From positions 558,001 to 622,000 of the forward strand of contig NZ_SPNJ01000001.1 in assembly GCF_004563925.1 (NCBI RefSeq): a stretch of DNA of 64,000 bases, given 5' to 3'. Origin of the DNA: Herbaspirillum sp. 3R11. Its GTDB lineage: Bacteria > Pseudomonadota > Gammaproteobacteria > Burkholderiales > Burkholderiaceae_D. The notes beneath the pieces were generated by a model. It was not told where the DNA came from and made no database searches. It saw only the letters and a list, made by a program, of their open reading frames with translations. The position numbers and the translations under genes are program-made. Below, piece after piece: positions 47,125-56,198 of this stretch; position 1 is the first letter of the stretch, and each line of letters opens with the position of its first letter.

Positions 47125-47996
47125 TGGTAGTGAGTCCTGCGGTCGAGAATACGGAATTTGACGAAGGCGATTACCGCCAGCATCATCAGCAGCACCACGG
47201 TCAGCGCGGCGGCGTAGGACGAATCCCAGAAGCTGAAGCCGACTTCATAGATGTAGTACAGCAGCAGCGAGCTGGCGTTGTCCGGTCCGCCCTTGGTCAT
47301 CACCACGATATGGTCGACCAGGCGGAAGGAATTGATCAGCGCGTTGATCAGCACGAACAGCGTGGTCGGCATCAGCAGCGGGAACTGCACCTTCCAGAAA
47401 TACTGCCAGCGCGACGCGCCTTCCAGTCCGGCGGCTTCCGCCAGCACCGGCGAGATCTGCTGCAGCGCGGCCAGGTAGAAGATCATGAAGAAGCCGGCTT
47501 CCTTCCAGATCGCCACCACCATCATGCAGCCCAGCACCGTGTCCGGGTTGCCGAGCCAGTTATGCGAAGGCAGGCCGAGCGCATTGGTCAGCTGCTCCAG
47601 CAAGCCGTACTGCGGCGTGTAGAAGAACAGCCAGATATTGGCCACCGCAATCATCGGCAGCACCGTCGGCGTGAAGTAAGCCAGGCGCAGCAGGCCGCGA
47701 CCCAGCAGCTTGTCGTTGACCCACAGCGCCATCATGATGGCCAGTGCGATCGAGACCGGGATGGTGCCCAGTGCGAACCACAGATTGTTGAACAGCGCGC
47801 GCCAGAAGACCGGGTCGTCGGCCATCAGCGCATAGTTTTCCAGGCCGACGAACACCGACGGGCTGGCCCCCTTGGGCGTGGAAAAGAAGCTGTGCCAGAT
47901 CGTCGCCACCGCCGGATAGTGGGTGAACGCGATCAGCAGCACCATGGCCGGCATCAGCAGCAGCCAGGGTGTGATGGAAAATTGTGTGCGATTCAT
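47121..47996 (-). CDS. ugpA: Glycerol-3-phosphate ABC transporter permease UgpA
   Basis: A 291-residue permease of the MalF/UgpA group with six membrane segments and the coupling loop EAAGLEGASRWQYFWKVQFP. The start WLLLMPAMVLLIAFTHYPA is typical of UgpA. A long hairpin fills the 96-bp gap after ugpB. Substrate is inferred from UgpB and the GlpD gene in the same run. Confidence 0.9.
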   Translation of the reverse strand: MNRTQFSITPWLLLMPAMVLLIAFTHYPAVATIWHSFFSTPKGASPSVFVGLENYALMADDPVFWRALFNNLWFALGTIPVSIALAIMMALWVNDKLLGRGLLRLAYFTPTVLPMIAVANIWLFFYTPQYGLLEQLTNALGLPSHNWLGNPDTVLGCMMVVAIWKEAGFFMIFYLAALQQISPVLAEAAGLEGASRWQYFWKVQFPLLMPTTLFVLINALINSFRLVDHIVVMTKGGPDNASSLLLYYIYEVGFSFWDSSYAAALTVVLLMMLAVIAFVKFRILDRRTHYQ

Positions 47997-48024
47997 GTAA
48001 AGCCTTTTGCTGTCTCAGACCAGG

Positions 48025-48067
48025 TGCAATGCCGGTGCAGGAACCTGTCCCTGCACCGGCGATTGCA
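48025..48067 (-). promoter_or_regulatory. Long hairpin in the ugpB-ugpA gap
   Basis: GCCGGTGCAGG pairs perfectly with CCTGCACCGGC, and after one bulged base TGCAAT/ATTGCA continues the stem to 17 bp. No T-run follows. Such stems behind a binding-protein gene are known to protect its mRNA, giving more binding protein than permease. Confidence 0.6.
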
Positions 48068-48092
48068 GACCTTTGCTTCGCCAAAGCGTCAA

Positions 48093-49388
48093 TTAACGAT
48101 TCCAGCTGCGCAGGATGCGATCGGATTCGCGTTGCGCATCCTTCAGTGCCGCTTCCGGCGTCTTGGTGCCGGACAAAGCAGCCTGCAGGTTGTCGTTCAG
48201 CGCCTTGGTGACGCGCTGGTTGTCATGTGTCGACAACTCGGCCACGCCGTACTTCATTTGCTCGCGCGCCACGCTGGCGGCCGGGACTTCCTGCAGGTAC
48301 TTCTTCATTTCCGGTGTATCCCAGGCATCCTGGCGCGGCGCCACGTAACCAGTGGCGATCGACCATTGGGCCGCGCGTGCAGGTTCGGTGGCGAAGCGGA
48401 TGAACTTCACGGCAGCTTGCTGCTGCTCCGGCGTGGTCTTGTTGAACACGTAGAAATTGCCGCCTCCGGTCGGGCTGCCCGGATGCTTGTTGGCCGGCAG
48501 CATCGCCACGCCGAATGGGAAGCTGGCGTTCGCGCGGATGTTGGTCAGGTTGCCGGTGGTGGTCCAGACCATGGCGGCCTTCTGTTCGAGGAAGTCCTTC
48601 GGCGTGGTGCCCCATTCGATCACGCCGCTCGGCATGACCTTGTGTTTGGCCGACAGGTCGACCCAGTATTGCAGCGACTCGACGGCGGCCGGCTTGTCGA
48701 AGAAGGTCTTGGTGCCGGCGGCGTTCATCAGCGCGGTGTCGTTCGGTGTGGTCAGACCCTGGAACATCCAGTAGGTGAAGCCGGTCGACGGAATCTTCAG
48801 GCCCCATTGCGAGACGTTGCCGTTGGCGTCGCTCTTGGTCAGCTTCTTGGCGTAGGTGATGGTCTCGGCCCAGTTGGCCGGCGCCTTGTCCGGATTCAGG
48901 CCGGCTTCCTTGAACAGGTTCTTGTTCCAGAACATGACGATGGTCGAGCGCTGGAACGGAATGCCCCAGGTCTTGCCGCCGGTCTGGCTGTTTTCCATGA
49001 AGCCCTTGTAGAAGCCCTCGATCCACTTCTTGTCTTCCGGCTTGTTGGCCAGACCGTCGATCGGCACGATGGCATTTTCATCGATCAGCGTGAACAGGTC
49101 GGTCGACAGCAGCACGGCCAGCGTCGGCGGCGTACCGCTCTTGAACGCGGTCAGCGCCTTGACGATGCTTTCCTGATAGGTGCCGGCGTAGACCGCCTTG
49201 ATCTTGACGTCGGGATTCTGTTTTTCGAAATCGGCGACCATGGTGTCGATGGTCTTGGTGATCGGGCCGCCCACGGCGACCGGATAATAGAAGGTCAGCT
49301 CGACCGGATTGGCGGCGAATGCGGGTGCAGCGGCGAAGGCGCCGGCGACCGCCAGTGCGGCCATGGATTTCAGAATGACTCTACGCAT
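48093..49388 (-). CDS. ugpB: Glycerol-3-phosphate-binding protein UgpB
   Basis: A 431-residue periplasmic binding protein with a signal peptide (MRRVILKSMAALAVAGAFA, cleavage after AFA). The mature part begins with NPVELTFYYPVAVGGPI and contains FEKQNPDVKIKAVYAGTYQES and PFQRSTIVMFWNKNLFKEAGL, as in UgpB. It delivers sn-glycerol-3-phosphate or glycerophosphodiesters to UgpAE. Confidence 0.92.
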   Translation of the reverse strand: MRRVILKSMAALAVAGAFAAAPAFAANPVELTFYYPVAVGGPITKTIDTMVADFEKQNPDVKIKAVYAGTYQESIVKALTAFKSGTPPTLAVLLSTDLFTLIDENAIVPIDGLANKPEDKKWIEGFYKGFMENSQTGGKTWGIPFQRSTIVMFWNKNLFKEAGLNPDKAPANWAETITYAKKLTKSDANGNVSQWGLKIPSTGFTYWMFQGLTTPNDTALMNAAGTKTFFDKPAAVESLQYWVDLSAKHKVMPSGVIEWGTTPKDFLEQKAAMVWTTTGNLTNIRANASFPFGVAMLPANKHPGSPTGGGNFYVFNKTTPEQQQAAVKFIRFATEPARAAQWSIATGYVAPRQDAWDTPEMKKYLQEVPAASVAREQMKYGVAELSTHDNQRVTKALNDNLQAALSGTKTPEAALKDAQRESDRILRSWNR

Positions 49389-49451
49389 GTTTGTCTCCCA
49401 GATTAGTTATGGTGGTACGTCTGTGGTGCAAGGTAAAAGCGGTGAAAACGA

Positions 49452-50504
49452 TTACATCGGAATCCGACGCAAGCCCGATTTTTTGTCGAAGAAATACTGG
49501 CTGCCATGGTCCCAGCCGAGTTGGATCGCGTCGCCCGGCACCAGCGTCAGTTGGCCCGGTACGCGCATGAGCAGCGAAGCCTGGCCGACGCGGCAGCCGA
49601 CGATGGTGTCGGCGCCGAAGTACTCGATCGTGTCAACCGTGGCGGCAATGCCTTGCTCGACCAGATGGATGTGCTCAGGACGCACGCCCAGTTGCCATTC
49701 TTCATCAACGTTGTGCGGATGGATCACCGGACCGGTACTGCCTTCGATGACGAGGCCGTTGGCGCTGTTCGACAGCGGCAGGATGTTCATCGGCGGCGTG
49801 CCGATGAAGCGTGCGGCGAACACCGAAGCAGGCTGCGCATACAGTTCGGCCGGCGGCGCGTTCTGTTCGATCTTGCCGTCGCGCAGCAGGATCACCTGGT
49901 CGGCCATGCTCATCGCCTCGGTCTGGTCGTGCGTGACGTAGATCATGGTCATGTTGAGCTGCTGCTGCAGGGCGCGGATTTCACGGCGCATTTCCTGGCG
50001 CAGTTGGGCATCCAGATTCGACAGCGGTTCGTCCATCAGGCAGACCGGCGCATCGGCGATGATGGCGCGGCCCAGCGCCACGCGCTGTTGCTGGCCGCCC
50101 GACAACTGGCCGGGACGGCGGTCGAGCAGGTGGCTCAGGCCGAGGATGTCGGCGACGCGCTTGAGGCGCTCCTCGAAATGCTTGGCCGGTTCCTTGCGCA
50201 CGCGCACGCCGAACAGGATGTTGTCGCGCACGTTCAGGTGCGGGAACAGCGCATACGACTGGAACACCATGGCGATCTTGCGTTGCGCCGGCGGCAGGTT
50301 GGTGACGTCGCGCTCGCCGATGCGGATGGCGCCAGTGGACGGCGTGTCGAGGCCGGCGATCAGGCGCAGCGTGGTCGACTTGCCGCAGCCGGACGGTCCC
50401 AGCAACACGGTGAAGTCGCCCGACTTCACTTCGAAATCAATGCCTTTTACTGCCTGGGCGTCTCCCCAGTTCTTGGTAATGCCCTTGAGCGAAATTGCTG
50501 CCAT
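49452..50504 (-). CDS. ugpC: Glycerol-3-phosphate ABC transporter ATPase UgpC
   Basis: A 350-residue ATPase of the MalK type. Walker A GPSGCGKST, signature LSGGQQQR, Walker B CLMDEPLSNLD and the switch His in THDQTEAM are intact. The C-terminal TOBE/regulatory domain (about 235-350) includes GVRPEHIHL. Start ATG 50504 follows GAGGGGA; ATG 50543 would add 13 His-rich residues with no ribosome site. It powers UgpAE. Confidence 0.93.
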   Translation of the reverse strand: MAAISLKGITKNWGDAQAVKGIDFEVKSGDFTVLLGPSGCGKSTTLRLIAGLDTPSTGAIRIGERDVTNLPPAQRKIAMVFQSYALFPHLNVRDNILFGVRVRKEPAKHFEERLKRVADILGLSHLLDRRPGQLSGGQQQRVALGRAIIADAPVCLMDEPLSNLDAQLRQEMRREIRALQQQLNMTMIYVTHDQTEAMSMADQVILLRDGKIEQNAPPAELYAQPASVFAARFIGTPPMNILPLSNSANGLVIEGSTGPVIHPHNVDEEWQLGVRPEHIHLVEQGIAATVDTIEYFGADTIVGCRVGQASLLMRVPGQLTLVPGDAIQLGWDHGSQYFFDKKSGLRRIPM

Positions 50505-50559
50505 CGCGGTGTCCCCTCGGTAAAGAAATGAATGGTGATGCAAATCAATGCGGTCGCGC

Positions 50560-52128
50560 TCAGGTCTGCGCCATCTGTGCGGCCAGGTGTTTTCGGATCG
50601 CGCAGTGTTCGGCGAAATAGGCGGCGAACTCGGCGCGTTGTTGCTCGCTCATGTGCAGGCCGCACTTGGTGCGGCGCCACAGGATGTCGTCCGGCTGGTA
50701 GGCCCATTCGTGCGTGATCAGGTAATCGACCTCGCGCTGCACCAGGCCGCCGCCGAAGTCGCGACCGAGTTCGGCCGGCGTCTGCGCTTCCTTGAGGATG
50801 ACGTGGGCGATGCGGCCGTGGCGACCGAACAGGCGCGTCAGGAAATGGGCGTCGAGCTGGGCGTATTTCTTTTTCAGGTAATCCAGTTCCTGGGCGCGGT
50901 CGGCGCGCTTGAACTTGCCGCCGGGCAGGGCTTCGTCCTTGCTCCACGGGCCGCGACGGGTCTTGGTCCAAGGCGCCAGCTTTTCCAGCACCGATTCGGC
51001 CAGGCGGCGGTAAGTGGTGATCTTGCCGCCGTAGACCGACACGCATGGCGTGTTGTCGGCGTCCTGCAGCACCAGCGTGTAGTCACGCGTGACCGCCGAC
51101 GGATTGTCGGACTCGTCGTCGAACAACGGACGCACGCCGGCGTAGCGCCAGACGATGTCGGCGTGGGCTATCGGCTTGGCCAGGTATTGATTGACCGCGC
51201 GCAGCAGGTAGGCTTCTTCATCGGCGCTGATCTTGGCGCCGTTGTCCATGTTCTCTTGCGGCACGTCGGTGGTGCCGATCAGCGTGAACTTGTCTTCGTA
51301 AGGAATCATGAAGACGATGCGCTTGTCGTCGTTCTGCAGGATGTAGGCGTGCTCGCCGGCGAACAGGCGCGGCACCACGATGTGGCTGCCGCGCACCAGC
51401 TTGACCGCGGCGTGCGTCTTGCCTTGCTGGGCCGGATTGAGCAACTGGTCCATCTTCGCCACCCACGGGCCGGCGGTGTTGACGACGGCGCGTGCGGTGA
51501 GCTGCTTGCGGACGCCGGTGACGGTGTTCTCGACTTCGCATTGCCATTGGCCGTTGCTGCGCTTGGCGTCCACCAGGCGCGTGCGGGCGAAGATGTCGGC
51601 GCCGTGTTCCTGTGCACTCAGCAAATTAAGAATCACCAGGCGGGCGTCGTCGACCCAGGCGTCGGAATAGGCAAAGCCGCGCGTGATGTCGGCGCGCAGG
51701 CCGCTCGGTGCGCTCATCTGGTCGAGCGCGATACCTGCCGAATGGGGCAGCGTGATGCGGCCGCCGATATGGTCGTACATCCACAATCCGAGACGAATCA
51801 TCCAGCGCGGACGCAGACCCTTGACGTGCGGCATCACGAAGCGCAAAGGCCAGGCAATGTGCGGCGCGATGTTGAGCAGGTGCTCGCGCTCGGCCAGCGC
51901 TTCGGCGACCAGGCGGAATTCATAGTATTCGAGATAGCGGAGGCCGCCGTGGATCAGCTTGGTGCTGGCCGACGAGGTGGCGCCGGCGAAATCGTTCTGC
52001 TCGCACAAGGCGACCTTGAGGCCGCGCCCGGCGGCGTCGCGCGCCACGCCGGCGCCGTTGATGCCGCCGCCGATGATCAGGAGATCGTAGGTTTCTGAAG
52101 TGGTCGCTGTGCCGGTTGCTGTACTCAT
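50560..52128 (-). CDS. glpD: Aerobic glycerol-3-phosphate dehydrogenase GlpD
   Basis: An FAD-dependent membrane-associated dehydrogenase that turns glycerol-3-phosphate into dihydroxyacetone phosphate and passes electrons to quinone. It has 522 residues, with the dinucleotide-binding motif DLLIIGGGINGAGVARDAAG at the N-terminus, SSASTKLIHGGLRYLE, and a C-terminal DAO domain. Its start overlaps the regulator stop by one base. Together with the ugp genes it gives uptake and first oxidation of glycerol-3-phosphate. Confidence 0.95.
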   Translation of the reverse strand: MSTATGTATTSETYDLLIIGGGINGAGVARDAAGRGLKVALCEQNDFAGATSSASTKLIHGGLRYLEYYEFRLVAEALAEREHLLNIAPHIAWPLRFVMPHVKGLRPRWMIRLGLWMYDHIGGRITLPHSAGIALDQMSAPSGLRADITRGFAYSDAWVDDARLVILNLLSAQEHGADIFARTRLVDAKRSNGQWQCEVENTVTGVRKQLTARAVVNTAGPWVAKMDQLLNPAQQGKTHAAVKLVRGSHIVVPRLFAGEHAYILQNDDKRIVFMIPYEDKFTLIGTTDVPQENMDNGAKISADEEAYLLRAVNQYLAKPIAHADIVWRYAGVRPLFDDESDNPSAVTRDYTLVLQDADNTPCVSVYGGKITTYRRLAESVLEKLAPWTKTRRGPWSKDEALPGGKFKRADRAQELDYLKKKYAQLDAHFLTRLFGRHGRIAHVILKEAQTPAELGRDFGGGLVQREVDYLITHEWAYQPDDILWRRTKCGLHMSEQQRAEFAAYFAEHCAIRKHLAAQMAQT

Positions 52129-53171
52129 TACTTTGCTCGTTTGCGGTTGGTTTTGTTGTTTGCGGTCTTGCCGGCAGGCGCTTCCTGCGCCGCCTCGTTC
52201 TTGTCTTCGTCCAGCTGCTGCACAAGCAGGCGGGCGGTGGGTTCGTCGATCACCAGTTCATTGATGAAGCCGCCCAGCAGCGCTGCGCGCAGGCCCGGGA
52301 TCTTGCCCTTGCCGGACACCACGCAGATCGAATGTGCGGCGCGCTGGAAGCGGTCGAGATCGGGTCCGCTGCTGCGCGCATTGAGCGCCACGTCGCGCCA
52401 GCTGCCGTCGTCGCGGAAGAACACGGTGGCGATGTCGCCGACCACGTCGTCGCGGCGGATGTCTTGCTGGTCCTGCTTGTCGAGGTAGCCGCCGGTGTGG
52501 ATGTGGCTGCCGGTTTCGGCCGCGCCGATGCTGAACAGCAGGATGGCGGCGTCGTTCTGCAAGGTGCGGATGGCCTTGATGCTGCGCTCGCGCCAGAGCG
52601 CGGTGCGCGTGTCGGCGTAGTCGAAGAAGGCAGGCACCGGGAAGCTGTGGGCGCGGCCGCCGTAGTTCTGGGCGAAGCGCGACACCAGCGATTCGCCGAA
52701 GGTGTTGACGATGTTAGCGCCGGCGCCCGAACCGTTGAGTTGGACCACGTCGACGTCGTGCACGGCCTTCGGGCTCAGGTTGTCGGCGATGGCGGCGACG
52801 GTGTTGCCCCAGGCCAGCCCGATCACGGTGGACGGCTGCATCAGCGTATTCAGGTAAGCGGCGGTGTGCGCGGCGACGCGCTGCATGCTTTCGCGCTCGG
52901 TGGCGGCGGCCGGCACCGGCACGACCTGGATCGAGCGCAGCGGATAGTGTTTGGTGATGGCGGCTTCGAGATTGCCGGAGAGCTCCTGCGGATCATGCAC
53001 GCGGATCTCTACCAGGCCGTTCTCCATGGCGTACGACAGCAGTCGCGACACGGTCGCGCGCGAGGTGCCGATCTCTTCCGCGATGGCCGCCGTCGTCATG
53101 TTCTGGAAGTAGTACAGACGCGCGACGCGCACGGCCGAATAAGCGGTGTCCTGACGTTCTCCTGTAGCCAT
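52128..53171 (-). CDS. SorC/DeoR-type sugar-binding transcriptional regulator
   Basis: A 347-residue regulator. The N-terminal helix-turn-helix is MTTAAIAEEIGTSRATVSRLL and the rest is a SorC-type sugar-phosphate-binding domain (VIGLAWGNTVAAIADNL, LFSIGAAETGS, GDIATVFF). It likely senses glycerol-3-phosphate or a product and controls the operon that it heads, which differs from the usual GlpR. Start ATG 53171 is chosen; ATG 53276 would add 35 residues across the palindrome region. The tail is Lys/Ala-rich and probably disordered. Confidence 0.87.
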   Translation of the reverse strand: MATGERQDTAYSAVRVARLYYFQNMTTAAIAEEIGTSRATVSRLLSYAMENGLVEIRVHDPQELSGNLEAAITKHYPLRSIQVVPVPAAATERESMQRVAAHTAAYLNTLMQPSTVIGLAWGNTVAAIADNLSPKAVHDVDVVQLNGSGAGANIVNTFGESLVSRFAQNYGGRAHSFPVPAFFDYADTRTALWRERSIKAIRTLQNDAAILLFSIGAAETGSHIHTGGYLDKQDQQDIRRDDVVGDIATVFFRDDGSWRDVALNARSSGPDLDRFQRAAHSICVVSGKGKIPGLRAALLGGFINELVIDEPTARLLVQQLDEDKNEAAQEAPAGKTANNKTNRKRAK

Positions 53172-53192
53172 TTTGCCTTTGAACAGATGATC

Positions 53193-53216
53193 ATTGTTGT
53201 TGAACGTTTGTACAAT
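53193..53216. promoter_or_regulatory. Inverted repeat before the SorC-type regulator
   Basis: ATTGT (53193-53197) and ACAAT (53212-53216) flank an AT-rich centre 22 bp upstream of the regulator start. It is a candidate operator for autoregulation of the glycerol-3-phosphate operon. The arms are only five bases long. Confidence 0.35.
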
Positions 53217-53317
53217 AATCGAATTGATGCGAGAAATCAAGCCTGAGCCTTGACGCCGTGCAGCATCGGCGAGCACGTACGCGCCGACATGATGACGATG
53301 GGAAACAGCGCGGCGGG

Positions 53318-53365
53318 AAAAAGAAAAACCGCCGTGCGCGACTGCGATTGCAGCGCGGACGACGG
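53318..53365 (-). terminator. Terminator of the metG-acetyltransferase transcript
   Basis: On the minus strand CCGTCGTCCGCGCTGC pairs with GCAGTCGCGCACGGCGG (one bulge, one mismatch), loop AATC, followed by TTTTTCTTTTT. It ends the transcript that runs from metG through the GNAT gene. Confidence 0.85.
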
Positions 53366-53386
53366 CTCAGGGATATTGCGGAGAAG

Positions 53387-53875
53387 TTAGTTGCGCAGCC
53401 AGCGACGCATCACGATGGGCGACGGCTCCATCGGATTGGCGCGGGTGTATTCCAGTTCAGGGGCGATTTCAAAACCGAAGGCGGCGTAGACGTCGAGCAA
53501 TTGCTCCTGATCGCTGCGGACCGCCAGGCGCAGTTCGCCGATGTCGGCGGCGAGGGCGCGATGGATCAGGGCTTCCATCAGGTGCTGCGACAGGCGTTCG
53601 CCGCGATAGCCGGGCAGGATGCCCATGCGCAGGATTTCCCAGACGTCGAGTTCGGTGTCCAGCGGCAGCCAGCGTACTGAACCGGCGGGCACGTTGTCGC
53701 GCAGCAGCACGAAGCCGCCGCCGCGTTGCAGGTCTTCCGCGACGCGCTTTGGTTCTTCACGATGGCCGCTCGAACTGGGCGCAACCTTGTTGGCCCAGCT
53801 GTCGCGCGTGAGTTCGGCGATCAGTTCCGCGTCGTCGACGGTGGCTTCACGAATCAGAAGGTCAATGTCTGCCAT
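53387..53875 (-). CDS. GNAT family N-acetyltransferase
   Basis: A 162-residue GNAT protein. It starts with IDLLIREATVDDAELIAELTRDSW; the acetyl-CoA binding loop PGYRGERLSQHLMEALIHRAL is clear, and DVYAAFGFEIAPEL is the usual last strand region. The target is unknown. Start ATG 53875 leaves 16 bp to metG, so the two are cotranscribed; ATG 53965 lies inside metG and is rejected. Confidence 0.85.
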   Translation of the reverse strand: MADIDLLIREATVDDAELIAELTRDSWANKVAPSSSGHREEPKRVAEDLQRGGGFVLLRDNVPAGSVRWLPLDTELDVWEILRMGILPGYRGERLSQHLMEALIHRALAADIGELRLAVRSDQEQLLDVYAAFGFEIAPELEYTRANPMEPSPIVMRRWLRN

Positions 53876-53891
53876 GGCGTGATCGCTGAGA

Positions 53892-55955
53892 TTAATGAAC
53901 CCGCATGCCCGGCTCGGCGCCCGGCCACGGATTGAGCACATAGATGCCCGGCTTGGCTTTTTCATCCTTGGCCGAAGCCGCCAGCACCATGCCTTCGGAA
54001 ATGCCGAACTTCATCTTGCGCGGCGCCAGGTTGGCGACCATCACGGTCAGCTTGCCGACCAGCTCTTCCGGCTTGTAGGCCGAAGCGATGCCGGAGAACA
54101 CGTTGCGGGTCTTGCCTTCACCGGCGTCCAGCGTCAGGCGCAGCAGCTTGGTCGAACCTTCGACGGCTTCGCAGTTGACGATCCTGGCGATGCGCAGATC
54201 GATCTTGGCGAAGTCGTCGATGCTGATTTCGGGGGCGAGTTCTTCGATGCCGACATCAGCCGTTTCGGCAGGCGCAGCAGCGGGCTCGGGCGCATCGAAC
54301 AGCGCATCCAGCATCTTCGGATCAACGCGTTGCATCAGATGGGCATAGGCATTAATGACGTGGCCGTCAGGCAGCGCGGTCTGGACGTCGGCCCAATTGA
54401 ACGGCGCAACGTTGAGGAAGCCTTCGACTTGTGCAGCCAGTTGCGGCAGCACCGGTTTCAGGTACACGGTCAGGATGCGGAAGGCTTCCAGCAGGCGGCT
54501 GCAGACTTCGTGCAGTTGCGCGTCCTTGGCGGTGTCCTTGGCCAGTTCCCATGGTTTGTTGGCGTCGACGTAGGCGTTGATGACGTCGGCTTGCTCCATG
54601 ATCGCGCGCAGGGCCTTGCCGTATTCGCGTTGTTCGTAGAGCGCCAGGATGTCCGGCGCGATGCCGCGCAGCTTGGCCAGGAAAGCATCGTCGGCAGTCG
54701 CCCACGCGGTCGACAGCTTGCCGTCGAAACGCTTGGCGATGAAGCCGGCGGCGCGGCTGGCGATGTTGACGTATTTGCCGATCAGGTCGGCATTGACGCG
54801 GGCGACGAAATCGTCAGGATTGAAGTCGACGTCTTCCACCTTGGCGTTGAGCTTGGCGGCGATGTAGTAGCGCAGCCATTCCGGATTCATGCCGATATCG
54901 AGGTAGCGCAGCGGCGAGATGCCGGTGCCGCGCGACTTCGACATCTTTTCGCCGCTGACGGTGATGAAGCCGTGCGCGAACACGTTGGTCGGCGTCTTGC
55001 GGCCGGCGAACTTGAGCATGGCGGGCCAGAACAGCGTGTGGAAATACGTGATGTCCTTGCCGATAAAATGATATTGCTCGGTCTTGTCGTTGGCCATGAA
55101 GGCGTCGAAATCGCGGCCGGTCTTCTCGAAGTAATTCTTCAGCGAAGCCAGGTAGCCGATCGGCGCGTCCAGCCAGACGTAGAAATACTTGCCCGGCGCG
55201 TCGGGGATTTCGATGCCGAAGTAGGGCGCATCGCGGCTGATGTCCCAGTCGCCCAGACCGCTCTCGCCGTCCAGCCATTCGCGGCACTTGTTGGCCACTT
55301 CCGGTTGCAGGCGGTTGTTGTCCAACGCCCATTCACGCAGGAAAGCCACGCACTTCGGATCCGACAGCTTGAAGAAGAAGTGTTCCGATGACTTCATCAC
55401 CGGCGTCGCGCCCGACAGGGTCGAGTACGGATTCTTCAGGTCGGTCGGTGCATACACGGCGCTGCAGTTTTCACAGGAGTCGCCGTATTGGTCCTTGGTG
55501 CCGCACTTCGGGCATTCGCCCTTGATATAGCGGTCCGGCAAGAACATGCTCTTGACCGGGTCGAAGAACTGGTCGATGGTCTTGGTAGTGATCAGCTTGG
55601 CATCGTCGCGCAGGGCGCGGTAGATGTCTTGCGACAGCTGGTGGTTTTCCTGGCTGTCGGTCGAGCTCCAGTTGTCGAAGGCGATGTGGAAGCCGTCCAG
55701 ATATTGCTTGCGGCCGGCCGCGATGTCGGCGACGAACTGCTGCGGCGTCACGCCGGCTTTTTCAGCCGCGATCATGATCGGTGCGCCGTGGGCGTCATCG
55801 GCGCCGACGAAATGGACTTCATGGCCCTGCATTCGTTGGAACCGGACCCAGATATCGGCCTGGATGTATTCCATGATGTGGCCGATGTGGAACGCGCCGT
55901 TGGCGTAGGGAAGGGCGGTGGTAACGAAAAGTTGGCGTGGCGATGAAGTGCTCAT
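53892..55955 (-). CDS. metG: Methionyl-tRNA synthetase MetG
   Basis: Charges tRNA-Met and initiator tRNA. It is a class I enzyme of 687 residues: HIGH motif at 23-26 (FHIGHIMEY), zinc-binding Cys148, Cys151, Cys161, Cys164, and KMSKS at 337-341. The last 110 residues form an EMAP-II/CsaA-type tRNA-binding domain that dimerises the enzyme. Start ATG 55955 gives the normal N-terminus [12 protein letters not shown]; upstream ATGs add unrelated residues. It is divergent from apbC, a common order in betaproteobacteria. Confidence 0.96.
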   Translation of the reverse strand: MSTSSPRQLFVTTALPYANGAFHIGHIMEYIQADIWVRFQRMQGHEVHFVGADDAHGAPIMIAAEKAGVTPQQFVADIAAGRKQYLDGFHIAFDNWSSTDSQENHQLSQDIYRALRDDAKLITTKTIDQFFDPVKSMFLPDRYIKGECPKCGTKDQYGDSCENCSAVYAPTDLKNPYSTLSGATPVMKSSEHFFFKLSDPKCVAFLREWALDNNRLQPEVANKCREWLDGESGLGDWDISRDAPYFGIEIPDAPGKYFYVWLDAPIGYLASLKNYFEKTGRDFDAFMANDKTEQYHFIGKDITYFHTLFWPAMLKFAGRKTPTNVFAHGFITVSGEKMSKSRGTGISPLRYLDIGMNPEWLRYYIAAKLNAKVEDVDFNPDDFVARVNADLIGKYVNIASRAAGFIAKRFDGKLSTAWATADDAFLAKLRGIAPDILALYEQREYGKALRAIMEQADVINAYVDANKPWELAKDTAKDAQLHEVCSRLLEAFRILTVYLKPVLPQLAAQVEGFLNVAPFNWADVQTALPDGHVINAYAHLMQRVDPKMLDALFDAPEPAAAPAETADVGIEELAPEISIDDFAKIDLRIARIVNCEAVEGSTKLLRLTLDAGEGKTRNVFSGIASAYKPEELVGKLTVMVANLAPRKMKFGISEGMVLAASAKDEKAKPGIYVLNPWPGAEPGMRVH

Positions 55956-56198
55956 TGGCAATGCGTGCTTGGGTTGGTGATCAGGAAAGAGGGTCATTTT
56001 AGCAGCCGCAGGGGCTTTGGCGCAGGCTTGATCCATAAACAAGCCGCAAACAAGCAGCCGCAAACGTCGTTTTTCATGTCTGTATGGCAATTTCCCGGAA
56101 TGCCTGCCGTGTCGATGCGGCAACCTCGGCGGCGCTATTGGTTTAGACTTGCGGGTGCATTAAAGCTGGCATTAAAGCCGGTCCATCAAGGAGAGGTA

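Noticed and set aside
47007-49406. A 799-codon plus-strand open frame over ugpA and ugpB
   Set aside because: It is antisense to well-supported ugp genes, rich in Arg, Gln, His and Gly as expected for a shadow frame in GC-rich DNA, and matches no family.
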